Notes: generated from the sequence alone by a model not told the origin. Shown: positions 24,353-32,698, numbered from the stretch's first letter. The stretch is 34,570 bases of DNA from Collinsella sp. (GCA_019414445.1 DXMA01000023.1:1-34570), one strand, 5' to 3'. A program made the numbers and translations.

Positions 24353-24431
24353 CTCCTCAGTTGCGGTGAAATACGGACTGTTTGGCCGCCCGACGGCCGC
24401 AAACAGTCCGTATTTCACCGCAACTGAGGAG
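24353..24431. repeat. Long palindromic repeat, copy 2
   Basis: A perfect palindrome with 31-nt arms (24353-24383 and 24401-24431) around a 17-nt loop. The inner 25 nt of each arm are the same as in copy 1 (21574-21640) except for one base; the loops differ. Copy 2 lies between the 3' ends of convergent yqeC and hydA. With copy 1 it brackets xdhC-yqeB-yqeC. Confidence 0.88.
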
Positions 24432-24451
24432 GGGACACGGCATCTTTGCTG

Positions 24452-25819
24452 CTAGCGGGGGACGTAGCGGCCGGGTTGGGCTCCAGTGGGCTCGCCGTCG
24501 CGCGCGGCCAGCACGCCGTTCACAAACACAGCCTTGGCGCGGCCGTGCGCCTCAAAGCCCTCGAGCGGCGTGTAGTCCACGGCCTGATGCTGCGTCGCCG
24601 CGCTAATGGTCCAGCGCGCCCGGGGATCCCACACGCACACGTCGGCATCGGAGCCCTCGGCAAGACAGCCCTTGCGCGGATACATGCCAAAGACGCGCGC
24701 CGGGTTCTCGCTCATCAAGCGGCACAGATCCTCGGGACCCAGCTGTCCCTCAAAGCTCGTAGCGATCGCGACGGGGCGATGCTCCACACCGGGCCCGCCG
24801 TTGGGAATCGCGCGGAAGTCGTCGCGCCCGCGGTCCTTTTGCCCGTGCAGGTTAAAGCTGCAGTGGTCGGTCGCAATCGTATCGATCTCGCCGGCCACAA
24901 GTGCCTCGCGCAGCGCCGCACGGTCACCCGCATGGCGCAGCGGCGGGCTCATCACATATTTGGCACCCGCAAAGCCGTCCTCACCCTGCTCCAAGTAGCA
25001 AGTATCGTCGAGCATCAGATACTGAGGGCAGGTCTCGACATAGATATTCTTCTGCCCGCGCGCCTTGGCGGCACGGATGGCCTCGAGCCCCAGCTTGGTC
25101 GAAAGGTGCACCACGTTGACCGGCGCGTCGCCGGCCAGGTGCGCCAGATATAGCAGACGGCTCACTGCCTCGGCCTCACACACGTCCGGACGGCTGAGCG
25201 CATGCCCCTCGGGCCCGTGTATACCCTGCTCGTACACGCGCTTCTGCAGTTCATTCACCAGCGTGCCGTTCTCGCAATGCACGCACAGTATGCCGCCAAT
25301 ACGCTTGAGCTCCTCGAGCACCTCGAGCGTCTCGGCATCGTCCAAGCGCAGGTGGTCGTAGGCAAAGTAAGTCTTAAACGACGAAACGCCTGCTTCACGC
25401 ATAGCCGCGAGATCGGTGCGGTTGCGCTCGTTCCACTCGGCGAGTGCCATATGAAAAGCGTAGTTGGCCGTGCAGGTTCCGTCGGCGCGGCGATGCCACT
25501 CGGCCAAGGCATCGGGCATGGTCACGCCGCGATCGGCCGTCGCGTAGTCCACAATGGTCGTCGTGCCGCCGCAGGCAGCCGCGCGCGTGCCGGTCTCAAA
25601 GCTATCGGCTGTCCAATCCATGCCAGTCCAGCACTGCATGTGCGTGTGGCCGTCGATAAAGCCGGGAAACACCCAGCAGCCCGCGGCGTCCTCGACGGTA
25701 TCGTCGGCGCCCGGCTCAATCGCTGCGGCGATCCGCACGATCTTATCGCCCTCCATGGCAAGATCGGCGCGGCGAAGCCCCTGGGGCGTCACGAGCGCGC
25801 CGTTTTTGATGATGATCAT
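24452..25819 (-). CDS. hydA: Dihydropyrimidinase / hydantoinase-type amidohydrolase
   Basis: A 455-residue cyclic amidohydrolase that opens hydantoin- or dihydropyrimidine-like rings, similar in size and setting to E. coli HyuA (YgeZ). The binuclear metal site is complete: H58 and H60 in FPGFIDGHTHMQ, the carboxylated lysine K149 in SSFKTYFAYDH, H181 in CVHCENG, H238 in VVHLS and D318 in ATDHCSFN. The 5' neighbour, a MobA-like gene, ends 9 bases before the AAGGAG-preceded ATG, so they form an operon. In this catabolic island the enzyme most likely acts on a ring-opened purine intermediate; the actual substrate is not shown by sequence. Confidence 0.92.
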   Translation of the reverse strand: MIIIKNGALVTPQGLRRADLAMEGDKIVRIAAAIEPGADDTVEDAAGCWVFPGFIDGHTHMQCWTGMDWTADSFETGTRAAACGGTTTIVDYATADRGVTMPDALAEWHRRADGTCTANYAFHMALAEWNERNRTDLAAMREAGVSSFKTYFAYDHLRLDDAETLEVLEELKRIGGILCVHCENGTLVNELQKRVYEQGIHGPEGHALSRPDVCEAEAVSRLLYLAHLAGDAPVNVVHLSTKLGLEAIRAAKARGQKNIYVETCPQYLMLDDTCYLEQGEDGFAGAKYVMSPPLRHAGDRAALREALVAGEIDTIATDHCSFNLHGQKDRGRDDFRAIPNGGPGVEHRPVAIATSFEGQLGPEDLCRLMSENPARVFGMYPRKGCLAEGSDADVCVWDPRARWTISAATQHQAVDYTPLEGFEAHGRAKAVFVNGVLAARDGEPTGAQPGRYVPR

Positions 25820-25828
25820 AATTGCTCC

Positions 25829-26443
25829 TTATTGATTGATGCAGTTGGCCACGTGATCAAAATACGAGCAGGCGGCAATATGCTCCGTTATGCGTCGCTG
25901 TCCCTTGACGGTATCGACGTCCCACAGCTCGTAGGCACGCGCTTCGACCAGCGCAACGTCGACGCGACCTTTGAGAATCGAGCCCCCGCCGTCTTTGCCC
26001 TCAAGACACATAAGTGCATCGAACAGTTCCGCCGGAAAGAGCACCGGGCTCGAAGGCTCACCGTTGCACGCAAGACGCACCGGATGTTTGCGGCCACGCT
26101 CGTCAAATGCACGAACCATAGCCTCAAAAGAATCCGAACTCACGAGCGGCTGGTCGCCCGGCAAAAAGAGGCAACCTTTCCAGTTGCGTTCGACTCCCCA
26201 CGAAAGGCCCGCACGGACGCTTTCGCTGCGCAGCTCGCCATCGTGCAGCACGCACGGGCAATGCTTGTCCTCGCAAATCTGAGCGACCTCGGGCCAACGC
26301 GTCGAAACCACGACGTCAAAGCCCCGGGGAACCGAATCGATGGTCCGGGCAATCAGCGGCTCGCCATAGATATCGGCAAGCATCTTGTTAGAGCCAAACC
26401 GCTTGCCCTCGCCCGAAGCCATAATGACGCATCCAAGTTTCAT
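25829..26443 (-). CDS. MobA-like nucleotidyltransferase (MocA/YgfJ type)
   Basis: A 204-residue NTP-transferase-like protein related to MocA and YgfJ, which attach CMP to molybdopterin to make the cytosine dinucleotide cofactor of xanthine dehydrogenase-type enzymes. The nucleotide-binding loop is MASGEGKRFGSNKML (8-22) and the metal-binding strand is LFLPGDQPLV (92-101). GEPSSPVLFP and GGGSILKG are family-like. The ATG at 26443 has GGGGAGG 7 bases upstream; the frame is open 33 codons further, without support. Cotranscribed with hydA. It serves the molybdenum hydroxylase implied by yqeB, yqeC and the XdhC-like gene. Confidence 0.85.
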   Translation of the reverse strand: MKLGCVIMASGEGKRFGSNKMLADIYGEPLIARTIDSVPRGFDVVVSTRWPEVAQICEDKHCPCVLHDGELRSESVRAGLSWGVERNWKGCLFLPGDQPLVSSDSFEAMVRAFDERGRKHPVRLACNGEPSSPVLFPAELFDALMCLEGKDGGGSILKGRVDVALVEARAYELWDVDTVKGQRRITEHIAACSYFDHVANCINQ

Positions 26444-26530
26444 GGTGATACCTCCCCTGAAACCATCGTACCCATAACTCGCGCCGCGGGCATCTACATC
26501 GAAAGCGCTTATCCCGCACGCCCGCGATGC

Positions 26531-26569
26531 AAAAAGGGGCACCCCGCCGGTTGGCAGAGCGCCCCCTTT
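26531..26569 (-). terminator. Intrinsic terminator of ygeW
   Basis: On the minus strand aagggggc (26568-26561) pairs with gccccttt (26540-26533), followed by TTT-rich sequence. It lies 23 bases after the ygeW stop and upstream of the MobA-like gene. The loop is long (20 nt). Confidence 0.55.
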
Positions 26570-26592
26570 ACATGGCTTACCTCAACCCGGCT

Positions 26593-27795
26593 TTAGGCCT
26601 GGAACCAACGGGCGGTGTTGCGCTCGTCGAGGGCCTTGAGGGTAGCGGCGGGATCGGCAACCTTCTGCAGGAACATCATGGCAGCGATGGCGTACGGCTT
26701 GTAGCTGGCCTCCTTGTACATGCCCACGCGGTGCATGTCGAAGACGTCGGCGTTAACCTCGCCGTGCTCGCAGGAGACACCGGAGATGTCGGCGGGCAGC
26801 GGGTGCATAAAGATGGTGTCCTGGCCGTTGGCAGTCTTCTCCATGAGCTCGGTCGTGGAGCACCAGTCCTGGTGGGTGGCGTTCTGGGCGAGCAGCTCCT
26901 TCTCGAGCGCAGCGATGCCGGCGTCGTCGCCCTCGGCGTACAGATTGGTACGCTTCTCCATGGCGGCAAACGGAGCCCAGCTCTTGGGGATCACGATGTC
27001 GGCGCCCTCGAAGGCCTCGGCCATGGTGTTGACCTGCTTAAAGGTGGTGCCGGACTCGGCGGCATAGCCCTTGGCGCGCTCGACGACCTCGGGCATGAGG
27101 TCGTAGCCCTCGGGGTGAGCCAGGGTGACGTCCATGCCAAAGCGGGGCAGCAGGCTGATCAGCGACTGCGGGCAGGACAGCGGCTTGCCGTAAGAGGGCG
27201 AATAGGCCCAGGTGACGGCAACCTTCTTGCCCTTGAGGTTCTCGAGGCCACCAAACTCGTTGATGAGGTAGAGCATGTCGGCAGAGGACTGCGTGGGGTG
27301 GTCGGAATCGGACTGCAGGGAGATGAGCGTGGGACGGTGATCCAGAACGCCGTCCTCGTAAGCCTGCTGCACGGACTCGGAGACCTCGGCCATGTAGGCG
27401 TCGCCCTTGCCGATGTACATGTCGTCGCGGATGCCGATGACGTCGGCCATGAAGGAGATCATGGTAGCGGTCTCGCGGACGGTCTCGCCGTGAGCGATCT
27501 GGGACTTCTTCTCGTCCAGGTCCTGCAGCTCAAGGCCGAGCAGGTTGGCGGCCTTAGAGAAGGAGAAACGCGTACGGGTGGAGTTGTCGCGGAACAGGGA
27601 GACGGCCAGACCCGAGTCGAAGATCTTGGACGAGACGTTGTTCTCGCGCAGCTCGCGCAGGGCGTCGGCAACGATGTAGAGAGCCTTGAGCTCATCGGTG
27701 GTCTTGTCCCAGGTGTGCAGGAAGTCGCTGCCGTACATACCCTTAAAATCGAGGCCGTTCAGCTGCTCGACGAGCTCGGTAAACTTAGCGTCCAT
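26593..27795 (-). CDS. ygeW: Knotted carbamoyltransferase YgeW
   Basis: A 400-residue member of the aspartate/ornithine carbamoyltransferase superfamily, YgeW branch. The carbamoyl-phosphate site is FRDNSTRTRFSF with STRTR at 72-76; HPTQS is at 166-170 and LPADISGVSC near the C-terminus. KSWAPF and AHPEGYDLMPEV match E. coli YgeW closely. In purine/ureide breakdown it is expected to run toward carbamoyl phosphate, conserving energy, while leaving diaminopropionate-type product; that direction is inference. The ATG at 27795 is preceded by GAAAGGAC. Without the neighbour's reading, the frame is open 62 codons upstream but unsupported. It lies 201 bases after ygeY, with a hairpin between. Confidence 0.94.
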   Translation of the reverse strand: MDAKFTELVEQLNGLDFKGMYGSDFLHTWDKTTDELKALYIVADALRELRENNVSSKIFDSGLAVSLFRDNSTRTRFSFSKAANLLGLELQDLDEKKSQIAHGETVRETATMISFMADVIGIRDDMYIGKGDAYMAEVSESVQQAYEDGVLDHRPTLISLQSDSDHPTQSSADMLYLINEFGGLENLKGKKVAVTWAYSPSYGKPLSCPQSLISLLPRFGMDVTLAHPEGYDLMPEVVERAKGYAAESGTTFKQVNTMAEAFEGADIVIPKSWAPFAAMEKRTNLYAEGDDAGIAALEKELLAQNATHQDWCSTTELMEKTANGQDTIFMHPLPADISGVSCEHGEVNADVFDMHRVGMYKEASYKPYAIAAMMFLQKVADPAATLKALDERNTARWFQA

Positions 27796-27949
27796 GGAAA
27801 TGTCCTTTCTAAAGATGAAACGATCGCAATGAGTAGATGTGCTCCGGCATGCGCGTGTGGCTAGAACATGCAGAGCACCATGACGAGGACCCGCCACCGT
27901 TGAGGAAGCATGGGAGATAACGACCGCGGGCCCCAAGTCAACAGGGAGC

Positions 27950-27974
27950 GCCGGGGACACGAGCGGCCCCCGGC
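27950..27974 (-). other. Hairpin in the ygeY-ygeW spacer
   Basis: A 7-bp GC stem gccgggg/ccccggc with an 11-nt loop, 23 bases after the ygeY stop. There is no T-run. The 201-bp spacer has no gene; the hairpin may separate the expression of ygeY and ygeW. Confidence 0.45.
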
Positions 27975-27996
27975 TCAACAAAATCGAGGAATGGGA

Positions 27997-29382
27997 CTAA
28001 TCGATCTTGTTGTTGGTCAGACCGGCGCGGAACACGGTGGCATCGCCATCGGCCTGGCTCGGATCGTAGAGGTTCAGGGCAGCCACGTACATGGCGGCAG
28101 CGGTGACCAGGTCGTCCTTGTAGGTGACCTCGTTGGGAGCGTGAGCCTGAGACTCGGCACCCGGGCCAAAGCCGACGCAGGGGATGCCATAGCGACCCTG
28201 GATGGAAACGCAGTTCGTGGAGAAGGTCCACTTGTCGCACAGCGGGCGACCGGTACGCTTGTCCATGCTGGGCTCGCAGCCGATGCGCTCGTCACCAAAC
28301 ATGGCCTTGTGGGCGTCGACGAGGGCCTTGACGTGCGGAGCGGTCTCCTTGTTGATCCACGTGGGGAAGTAAGCCTCGGTCTCGTAGACCTCGCCGGTCC
28401 AGGACGGACGGTCGTACATGTACATGGAGACCTTCACGTCGTCGCCGTACTTCTTGGCGGCCGGCAGGTTACGGATCTCGTCCAGGCAGGACTCCCAGGT
28501 CTCACCGGCGGTCATGCGACGGTCGATGGAGATGGCGCAGGAGTCAGCGACAGCGCAGCGGCTGGGGCTGGTGTAGAAGATCTGGCTGACGGTGCAGGTG
28601 CCGCGGCCCAGGAAGCGGGCGTCCTCGAAGTGCTCGGGGTTGTACTTGGGGTCGAGCATCTTGACGAGGCCCTTGATGTCGGTCGACTCGTCGCAGCCGT
28701 TGTTGTTGAGAGCGCGGACGTCGGCGATGATGTCGGCCATCTTGTAGATGGCGTTGTCGCCGCGGTCGGGAGCGGAGCCGTGGCAGGAGGTGCCGTGAAC
28801 GTCGACGCGGATCTCCATGCGGCCGCGGTGACCGCGATAGATGCCACCGTCGGTGGGCTCGGTGGAAATGACGAACTCGGGCTTAATGCCGTCCTTGTTG
28901 TAGATGTACTGCCAGCACATGCCGTCGCAGTCCTCTTCCTGGACGGTACCGACGACCATGATCTTGTAGCCCTCGGGGATGAGGCCCATGTCTTTCATCA
29001 TCTTGGCAGCGTAGGTAGCAGAAGCCATGCCACCCTCCTGGTCGGAGCCGCCGCGGCCGTAGATAATCTCGTCGGTCTCGTAGCCCTCATAGGGATCGGC
29101 ATCCCAGTTCTCGATGTTGCCGATGCCGACGGTGTCGATGTGGGAGTCGATGGCGATGATCTTGTCGCCCTCGCCCATAAAGCCCATGACGTTGCCCAGG
29201 CCATCGACCTTGACCTCGTCATAGCCAAGGTTCTCCATCTCGGCCTTGATGCAGGCGACAACCTCACCCTCCTCGCAAGACTCAGAGGGATGGGAGATCA
29301 TAGCGCGCAGGAAGCGAGTCATATCAGCACGATGGGACTCAGCAGCAGCCTTGATAGCGTCGAAATCGAGTTCTTTAGCCAT
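27997..29382 (-). CDS. ygeY: YgeY family M20-type hydrolase
   Basis: A 461-residue metallohydrolase of the M20 (ArgE/DapE) family in the YgeY branch, linked to selenium-dependent hydroxylase loci. Zinc ligands are visible: H81 and D83 in DSHIDTVG, D114 in GRGGSDQEGG, the catalytic/ligand glutamates in VQEEDCDG (E149/E150), and the late histidine in SQAHAPNE. The dimerisation lid lies between about 205 and 320. It probably cleaves an amide bond in a ureide or diaminopropionate derivative, but the substrate is not established here. It lies 72 bases after dpaL and starts with an ATG. Confidence 0.93.
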   Translation of the reverse strand: MAKELDFDAIKAAAESHRADMTRFLRAMISHPSESCEEGEVVACIKAEMENLGYDEVKVDGLGNVMGFMGEGDKIIAIDSHIDTVGIGNIENWDADPYEGYETDEIIYGRGGSDQEGGMASATYAAKMMKDMGLIPEGYKIMVVGTVQEEDCDGMCWQYIYNKDGIKPEFVISTEPTDGGIYRGHRGRMEIRVDVHGTSCHGSAPDRGDNAIYKMADIIADVRALNNNGCDESTDIKGLVKMLDPKYNPEHFEDARFLGRGTCTVSQIFYTSPSRCAVADSCAISIDRRMTAGETWESCLDEIRNLPAAKKYGDDVKVSMYMYDRPSWTGEVYETEAYFPTWINKETAPHVKALVDAHKAMFGDERIGCEPSMDKRTGRPLCDKWTFSTNCVSIQGRYGIPCVGFGPGAESQAHAPNEVTYKDDLVTAAAMYVAALNLYDPSQADGDATVFRAGLTNNKID

Positions 29383-29454
29383 TGTTCTTAACCTTTCAAA
29401 CGAAGGAATCTACCTGTGAGGTGGCGGAGCGATACCTATTTATTCCGCCCAGTA

Positions 29455-30669
29455 TTAGCAAGTGGGGTATTCGCCTTCCCAGACGATGCGGCGGTACTGG
29501 TCGGGATCGGTGTCGCCCTCGGTGGAGAAGCAGAGCACGGAGCTCGTCTTATCCAGACCGATGAGTTCCTTGAGCTCGGCGTACTCGGGATCGAGCATGA
29601 GGGTCTCGACCAGGCCGGTGGTCACAGCGCCGGACTCGCCGGAGATGACGCGCGGGTCGCCCTTCTCGGGAGCGCCCAGGGTGCGCATGCCGCGAGCGGT
29701 GACCCAGTCGGGGCAGGACACGAAGGCGGTGGCGTGGTTGCGCAGGATATCCCAGCCCAGGATGTTGGGTTCGCCGCAGCACAGACCGGCCATGATGGAG
29801 GGCATGTCGCCGTCCACGATGCGCGGATCGCCGTCGCCGGCGGCAGCGCCCTTGTACAGGCAGGCGGCAGGTGCGCACTCGACCACGACGAAGGTGGGCG
29901 GGTTATCGGGATACAGGTTGGTGAAGTAGCCCACCACGGCGCCGGCGAGCGAACCCACGCCAGCCTGGACAAACACGTGAGTCGGGCGGTTGATGGCCAT
30001 CTCGCGCAGCTGCTCGGCAGCCTCGGAAGCCATGGTGCCGTAGCCCTCCATGATCCAGGACGGGATCTTCTCGTAGCCCTCCCAGGCGGTGTCCTGAACG
30101 ATGACGCCGCGCTCGCAGGCGTCGGCCTCGGCGGCGGCCATGCGCACGCACTCGTCGTAGTTGACCTCTTCGATGGTCACCGTGGCGCCCTCGGCGGCGA
30201 TGTTATCGAAGCGGGGCTTGGTAGAACCCTTGGGCATGTGCACGACGGCCTTCTGGCCCAGCTTGTTGGCAGCCCATGCCACGCCGCGGCCATGGTTGCC
30301 ATCGGTGGCGGTAAAGAAGGTGGCCTGGCCAAAGTCCTTGGCAAGCTGATCGGAGGTCAGGTAATCGAAGGTGCAGTCGGCAACGTCCTTGCCGGTCTCG
30401 TCGGCAATGTAGTTGGCCATGGCAAACGAGCCGCCCAGAACCTTAAAGGCGTTGAGGCCAAAGCGATAGCTCTCGTCCTTAACGCACAGGTTGGACAGAC
30501 CCAAGCGCGCAGCCTGACCGTCCAGGCGGGCAAGCGGGGTGACGGTATATTGAGGGAACGACTGGTGGAAGGCGCGGGCCTTCTTCACGTGGTCGAGGCT
30601 CATGATTCCCAAGTGCTTGTCATCGCTCTTGGGCATCGTGTTGCCCGCCCACTGGATCTTATCGGCCAT
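29455..30669 (-). CDS. dpaL: Diaminopropionate ammonia-lyase (YgeX)
   Basis: PLP enzyme that converts 2,3-diaminopropionate to pyruvate and two ammonia; 404 residues of the tryptophan-synthase-beta fold. The PLP lysine is K76 in RFGLNAFKVLGG, and FTATDGNHGRGVAW (119-132) holds the catalytic-site aspartate and the Asn that holds PLP. A glycine-rich phosphate loop AGVGSLAGAVVGY follows near 237. GESGAVTTG is also conserved. AAGGAG lies 8 bases before the ATG. First gene of the dpaL-ygeY-ygeW run and divergent from a YheO-type regulator, with twin dyads between them. Confidence 0.96.
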   Translation of the reverse strand: MADKIQWAGNTMPKSDDKHLGIMSLDHVKKARAFHQSFPQYTVTPLARLDGQAARLGLSNLCVKDESYRFGLNAFKVLGGSFAMANYIADETGKDVADCTFDYLTSDQLAKDFGQATFFTATDGNHGRGVAWAANKLGQKAVVHMPKGSTKPRFDNIAAEGATVTIEEVNYDECVRMAAAEADACERGVIVQDTAWEGYEKIPSWIMEGYGTMASEAAEQLREMAINRPTHVFVQAGVGSLAGAVVGYFTNLYPDNPPTFVVVECAPAACLYKGAAAGDGDPRIVDGDMPSIMAGLCCGEPNILGWDILRNHATAFVSCPDWVTARGMRTLGAPEKGDPRVISGESGAVTTGLVETLMLDPEYAELKELIGLDKTSSVLCFSTEGDTDPDQYRRIVWEGEYPTC

Positions 30670-30761
30670 ACGGTGAACTCCTTAAGTCCTCTCTTGCCGG
30701 CCCCCGCATACGCGTTTCAGCCCATTCCCATTCATGCGACTGAACTTTTATGTGGATGCCA

Positions 30762-30776
30762 AACAAAAAGTTTGTT
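30762..30776. promoter_or_regulatory. Dyad AACAAA-N3-TTTGTT, site 1
   Basis: A perfect 6-bp inverted repeat with spacer AAG, 92 bases upstream of dpaL in the 277-bp divergent region. Together with site 2 it is a likely operator for the divergent regulator. TAAAAG and TAGAAC -10-like boxes for dpaL lie close by. Confidence 0.55.
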
Positions 30777-30812
30777 AGCACTGTTCTATCACACTTTTTG
30801 ATTGGCAAACCT

Positions 30813-30827
30813 AACAAATTGTTTGTT
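30813..30827. promoter_or_regulatory. Dyad AACAAA-N3-TTTGTT, site 2
   Basis: Same half-sites as site 1, with spacer TTG, centred 51 bp away. It is nested in a wider inverted repeat ggcaa...ttgcc (30804-30830). A weaker related dyad, tgtttgcgaaca, is at 30885-30896. The rest of the spacer is AT-rich and holds no gene. Confidence 0.55.
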
Positions 30828-30946
30828 GCCGTAATCGGTACTTTTTCGCCGCCGAACGGTCATGAATTGCCTTGTTGATGGATTTGTTTGCGAACAGATG
30901 TGGTTTATGGCAAAGTGTGCCCAAACTAATTTTTAGGAAGGCACCC

Positions 30947-31600
30947 ATGACCCCCGCACAGATTGAGTTTTACAAGCGCCTCGCACACGGCCTGGCGCTC
31001 CAATTTGGCCCCAACTGCGAAGTCGTCGTCCACGATCTGGAGACCGAGGACGTGGACCACTCCATCGTAGTGATCGAAAACGGTCACGTCAGCGGGCGCA
31101 AACTGGGTGACGGCCCCAGCCATATTGTGTTTGAGTCCATGCACGAGGGCAGCACCGACGTACACGACCGCGAGCCGTACCTCACTAAAACCACCGATGG
31201 CAAGCTGCTCAAGTCCTCGACCATCTTTATCCGCAACGACGAAGGCAAGCCCGTCGGCATTTTGGGCATCAACTTTGACATTACGCTTATGAAGGCTTTT
31301 GAGCGCTCGCTCGACGCTTTCACCGGCACCGGCGGCACGGGCTATACCGAGCCCGAGCCCATTACCAAGAACATCGGCGACCTGCTCGAGGACCTGCTGC
31401 ACGAGTGCGAGCAGTTTGTGGGCAAGCCCGCGGCACTCATGACCAAAGACGAGCGCATTCGTGCCATTGGCTACCTCGACCGTCGCGGTGCCTTCCTCAT
31501 TTCCAAGTCGAGCGAGCGCGCCTGCGAGTTCTTTGGCATCTCCAAGTACAGCTTCTATAGCTACCTCAATGAGGCCAAGGCGGCGGCCGGCGACAAGTAG
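30947..31600 (+). CDS. YheO-type transcriptional regulator (PAS_6 plus HTH)
   Basis: A 217-residue regulator. Residues 1-115 resemble the YheO-like PAS domain: GPNCEVVVHDLETEDVDHSI cut to its core CEVVVHDL, IENGHVSGRKLGD, LKSSTIFIRND and VGILGINFDIT. Residues 150-210 form the helix-turn-helix part (MTKDERIRAIGYLDRRGAFL, then FFGISKYSFYSYLNEA). Family members such as DauR control amino-acid catabolism. The ATG at 30947 has AGGAAGG upstream; the frame is open 25 codons earlier without support. It is divergent from dpaL, with twin dyads in between, so it probably controls dpaL-ygeY-ygeW and itself. A weak hairpin (31603-31639) follows the stop. Confidence 0.85.
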   Translation: MTPAQIEFYKRLAHGLALQFGPNCEVVVHDLETEDVDHSIVVIENGHVSGRKLGDGPSHIVFESMHEGSTDVHDREPYLTKTTDGKLLKSSTIFIRNDEGKPVGILGINFDITLMKAFERSLDAFTGTGGTGYTEPEPITKNIGDLLEDLLHECEQFVGKPAALMTKDERIRAIGYLDRRGAFLISKSSERACEFFGISKYSFYSYLNEAKAAAGDK

Positions 31601-31723
31601 GCACTCGCCTGGATTGCCCCTCCCCTTTTGGGCGCGAGTTCTGGAAAGCACGAATCCAAGACCGAGCAGCTTGGGAAGTTCCATATAATCGATGTCATTA
31701 GTATTTCGAAAGGATGGAACAGA

Positions 31724-32698
31724 ATGGCGTTGAGCAAGGCATCATGCACCGGTCGCGGATTGATTCCGGCAATTGGTGGACATGTGCACCGCATGTTCGA
31801 TGAGAGTGAAGACGACCTGTTTTCGCTGAGCCTTGACGATGTGATGGATGATCGCCCGTGGACCGCCGACGAACTCATGGGCGGCGGCGCTCGCCCGTCA
31901 AGCCCCAATCCCGCACTTGCGCCCAAGTCCGCGACTGCGCCGACTCCTGCGCAGTCGCCTGTTTCGACGCCCGCACCCACTTCGGCGCCCACGACCGCTC
32001 CCCGCCCCGCAAACGACCCGTCCGAGACGGCGGCATTTCTCGCTGCGGCGACGCAGGGCAAATCGGCCGACAGCACCGTTATGTACAGCGCCCAGCAGTT
32101 GCCCGTTCCTGCGGCACGCAAGCCTCCGGTCACAAGGCTCGATGAGCCCGTCGCCCATCAGGTTGCCCACGATTCCTGGGCTGCAGCCGATCTGGATGAG
32201 ACCTCTACCGGCATGCCGGCGCTCGATGTTCCAGTTAACCCGCTTTTTGCCGCCAACACGAGCGCCGCGGACTATGAGGGCGGTGCGGCATATTCCGATT
32301 ATTCCGATGGCTATGCTGGCACCGGTCGCATCGAGACCGAGGATTATGGCACCGCATCGAGCGATTATCTCAACGATCAGTACGCTGCCACGCCTGCACC
32401 GGAATATGGCCCGGAGGCCGCGTCCGCGCCGGCATATACCAAAAGCACGGGCGAAGAGCGCTTCGCCGATTATTACGCCGAGGAAAAGGCACTGCGTCTC
32501 TCGGAATTTCCGCAGGCAGTCAAGATTGCCTTTCTCGCCATTGTCATTGCCCTGTTCGGCGTCATTGCGTTTGAGGGATTCCAGCTGTTCCGCGGCCCCA
32601 CCCAAGCGGAGTCGGAGACCCAGCAAAAAGAGGACGATAACCAGTACCTGGACATCAACACCCTCAAGGGCGACCCCAACGACGGAGACGATGAGTAG
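31724..32698 (+). CDS. Predicted single-pass membrane protein, function unknown
   Basis: I do not recognise this 324-residue protein. It has a short basic N-terminus, an acidic stretch (DESEDDLFSLSLDDVMDD, about 26-43) and a Pro/Ala/Thr-rich segment (about 57-105). A Tyr/Asp/Gly-rich segment follows (about 180-240). One transmembrane helix is at about 267-287 (IAFLAIVIALFGVIAF), then an acidic tail. With no signal peptide, most of the protein should lie in the cytosol and the tail outside. The start is set by AAAGGATGG upstream of the ATG at 31724. A perfect TATAAT at 31684-31689 may be its -10, without a clear -35. Confidence 0.7.
   Translation: MALSKASCTGRGLIPAIGGHVHRMFDESEDDLFSLSLDDVMDDRPWTADELMGGGARPSSPNPALAPKSATAPTPAQSPVSTPAPTSAPTTAPRPANDPSETAAFLAAATQGKSADSTVMYSAQQLPVPAARKPPVTRLDEPVAHQVAHDSWAAADLDETSTGMPALDVPVNPLFAANTSAADYEGGAAYSDYSDGYAGTGRIETEDYGTASSDYLNDQYAATPAPEYGPEAASAPAYTKSTGEERFADYYAEEKALRLSEFPQAVKIAFLAIVIALFGVIAFEGFQLFRGPTQAESETQQKEDDNQYLDINTLKGDPNDGDDE

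Noticed and set aside
21574..24431. Insertion sequence or composite transposon bounded by the palindromes
   Set aside because: No transposase, no target-site duplication visible, and the interior genes are functional family members of the local pathway.
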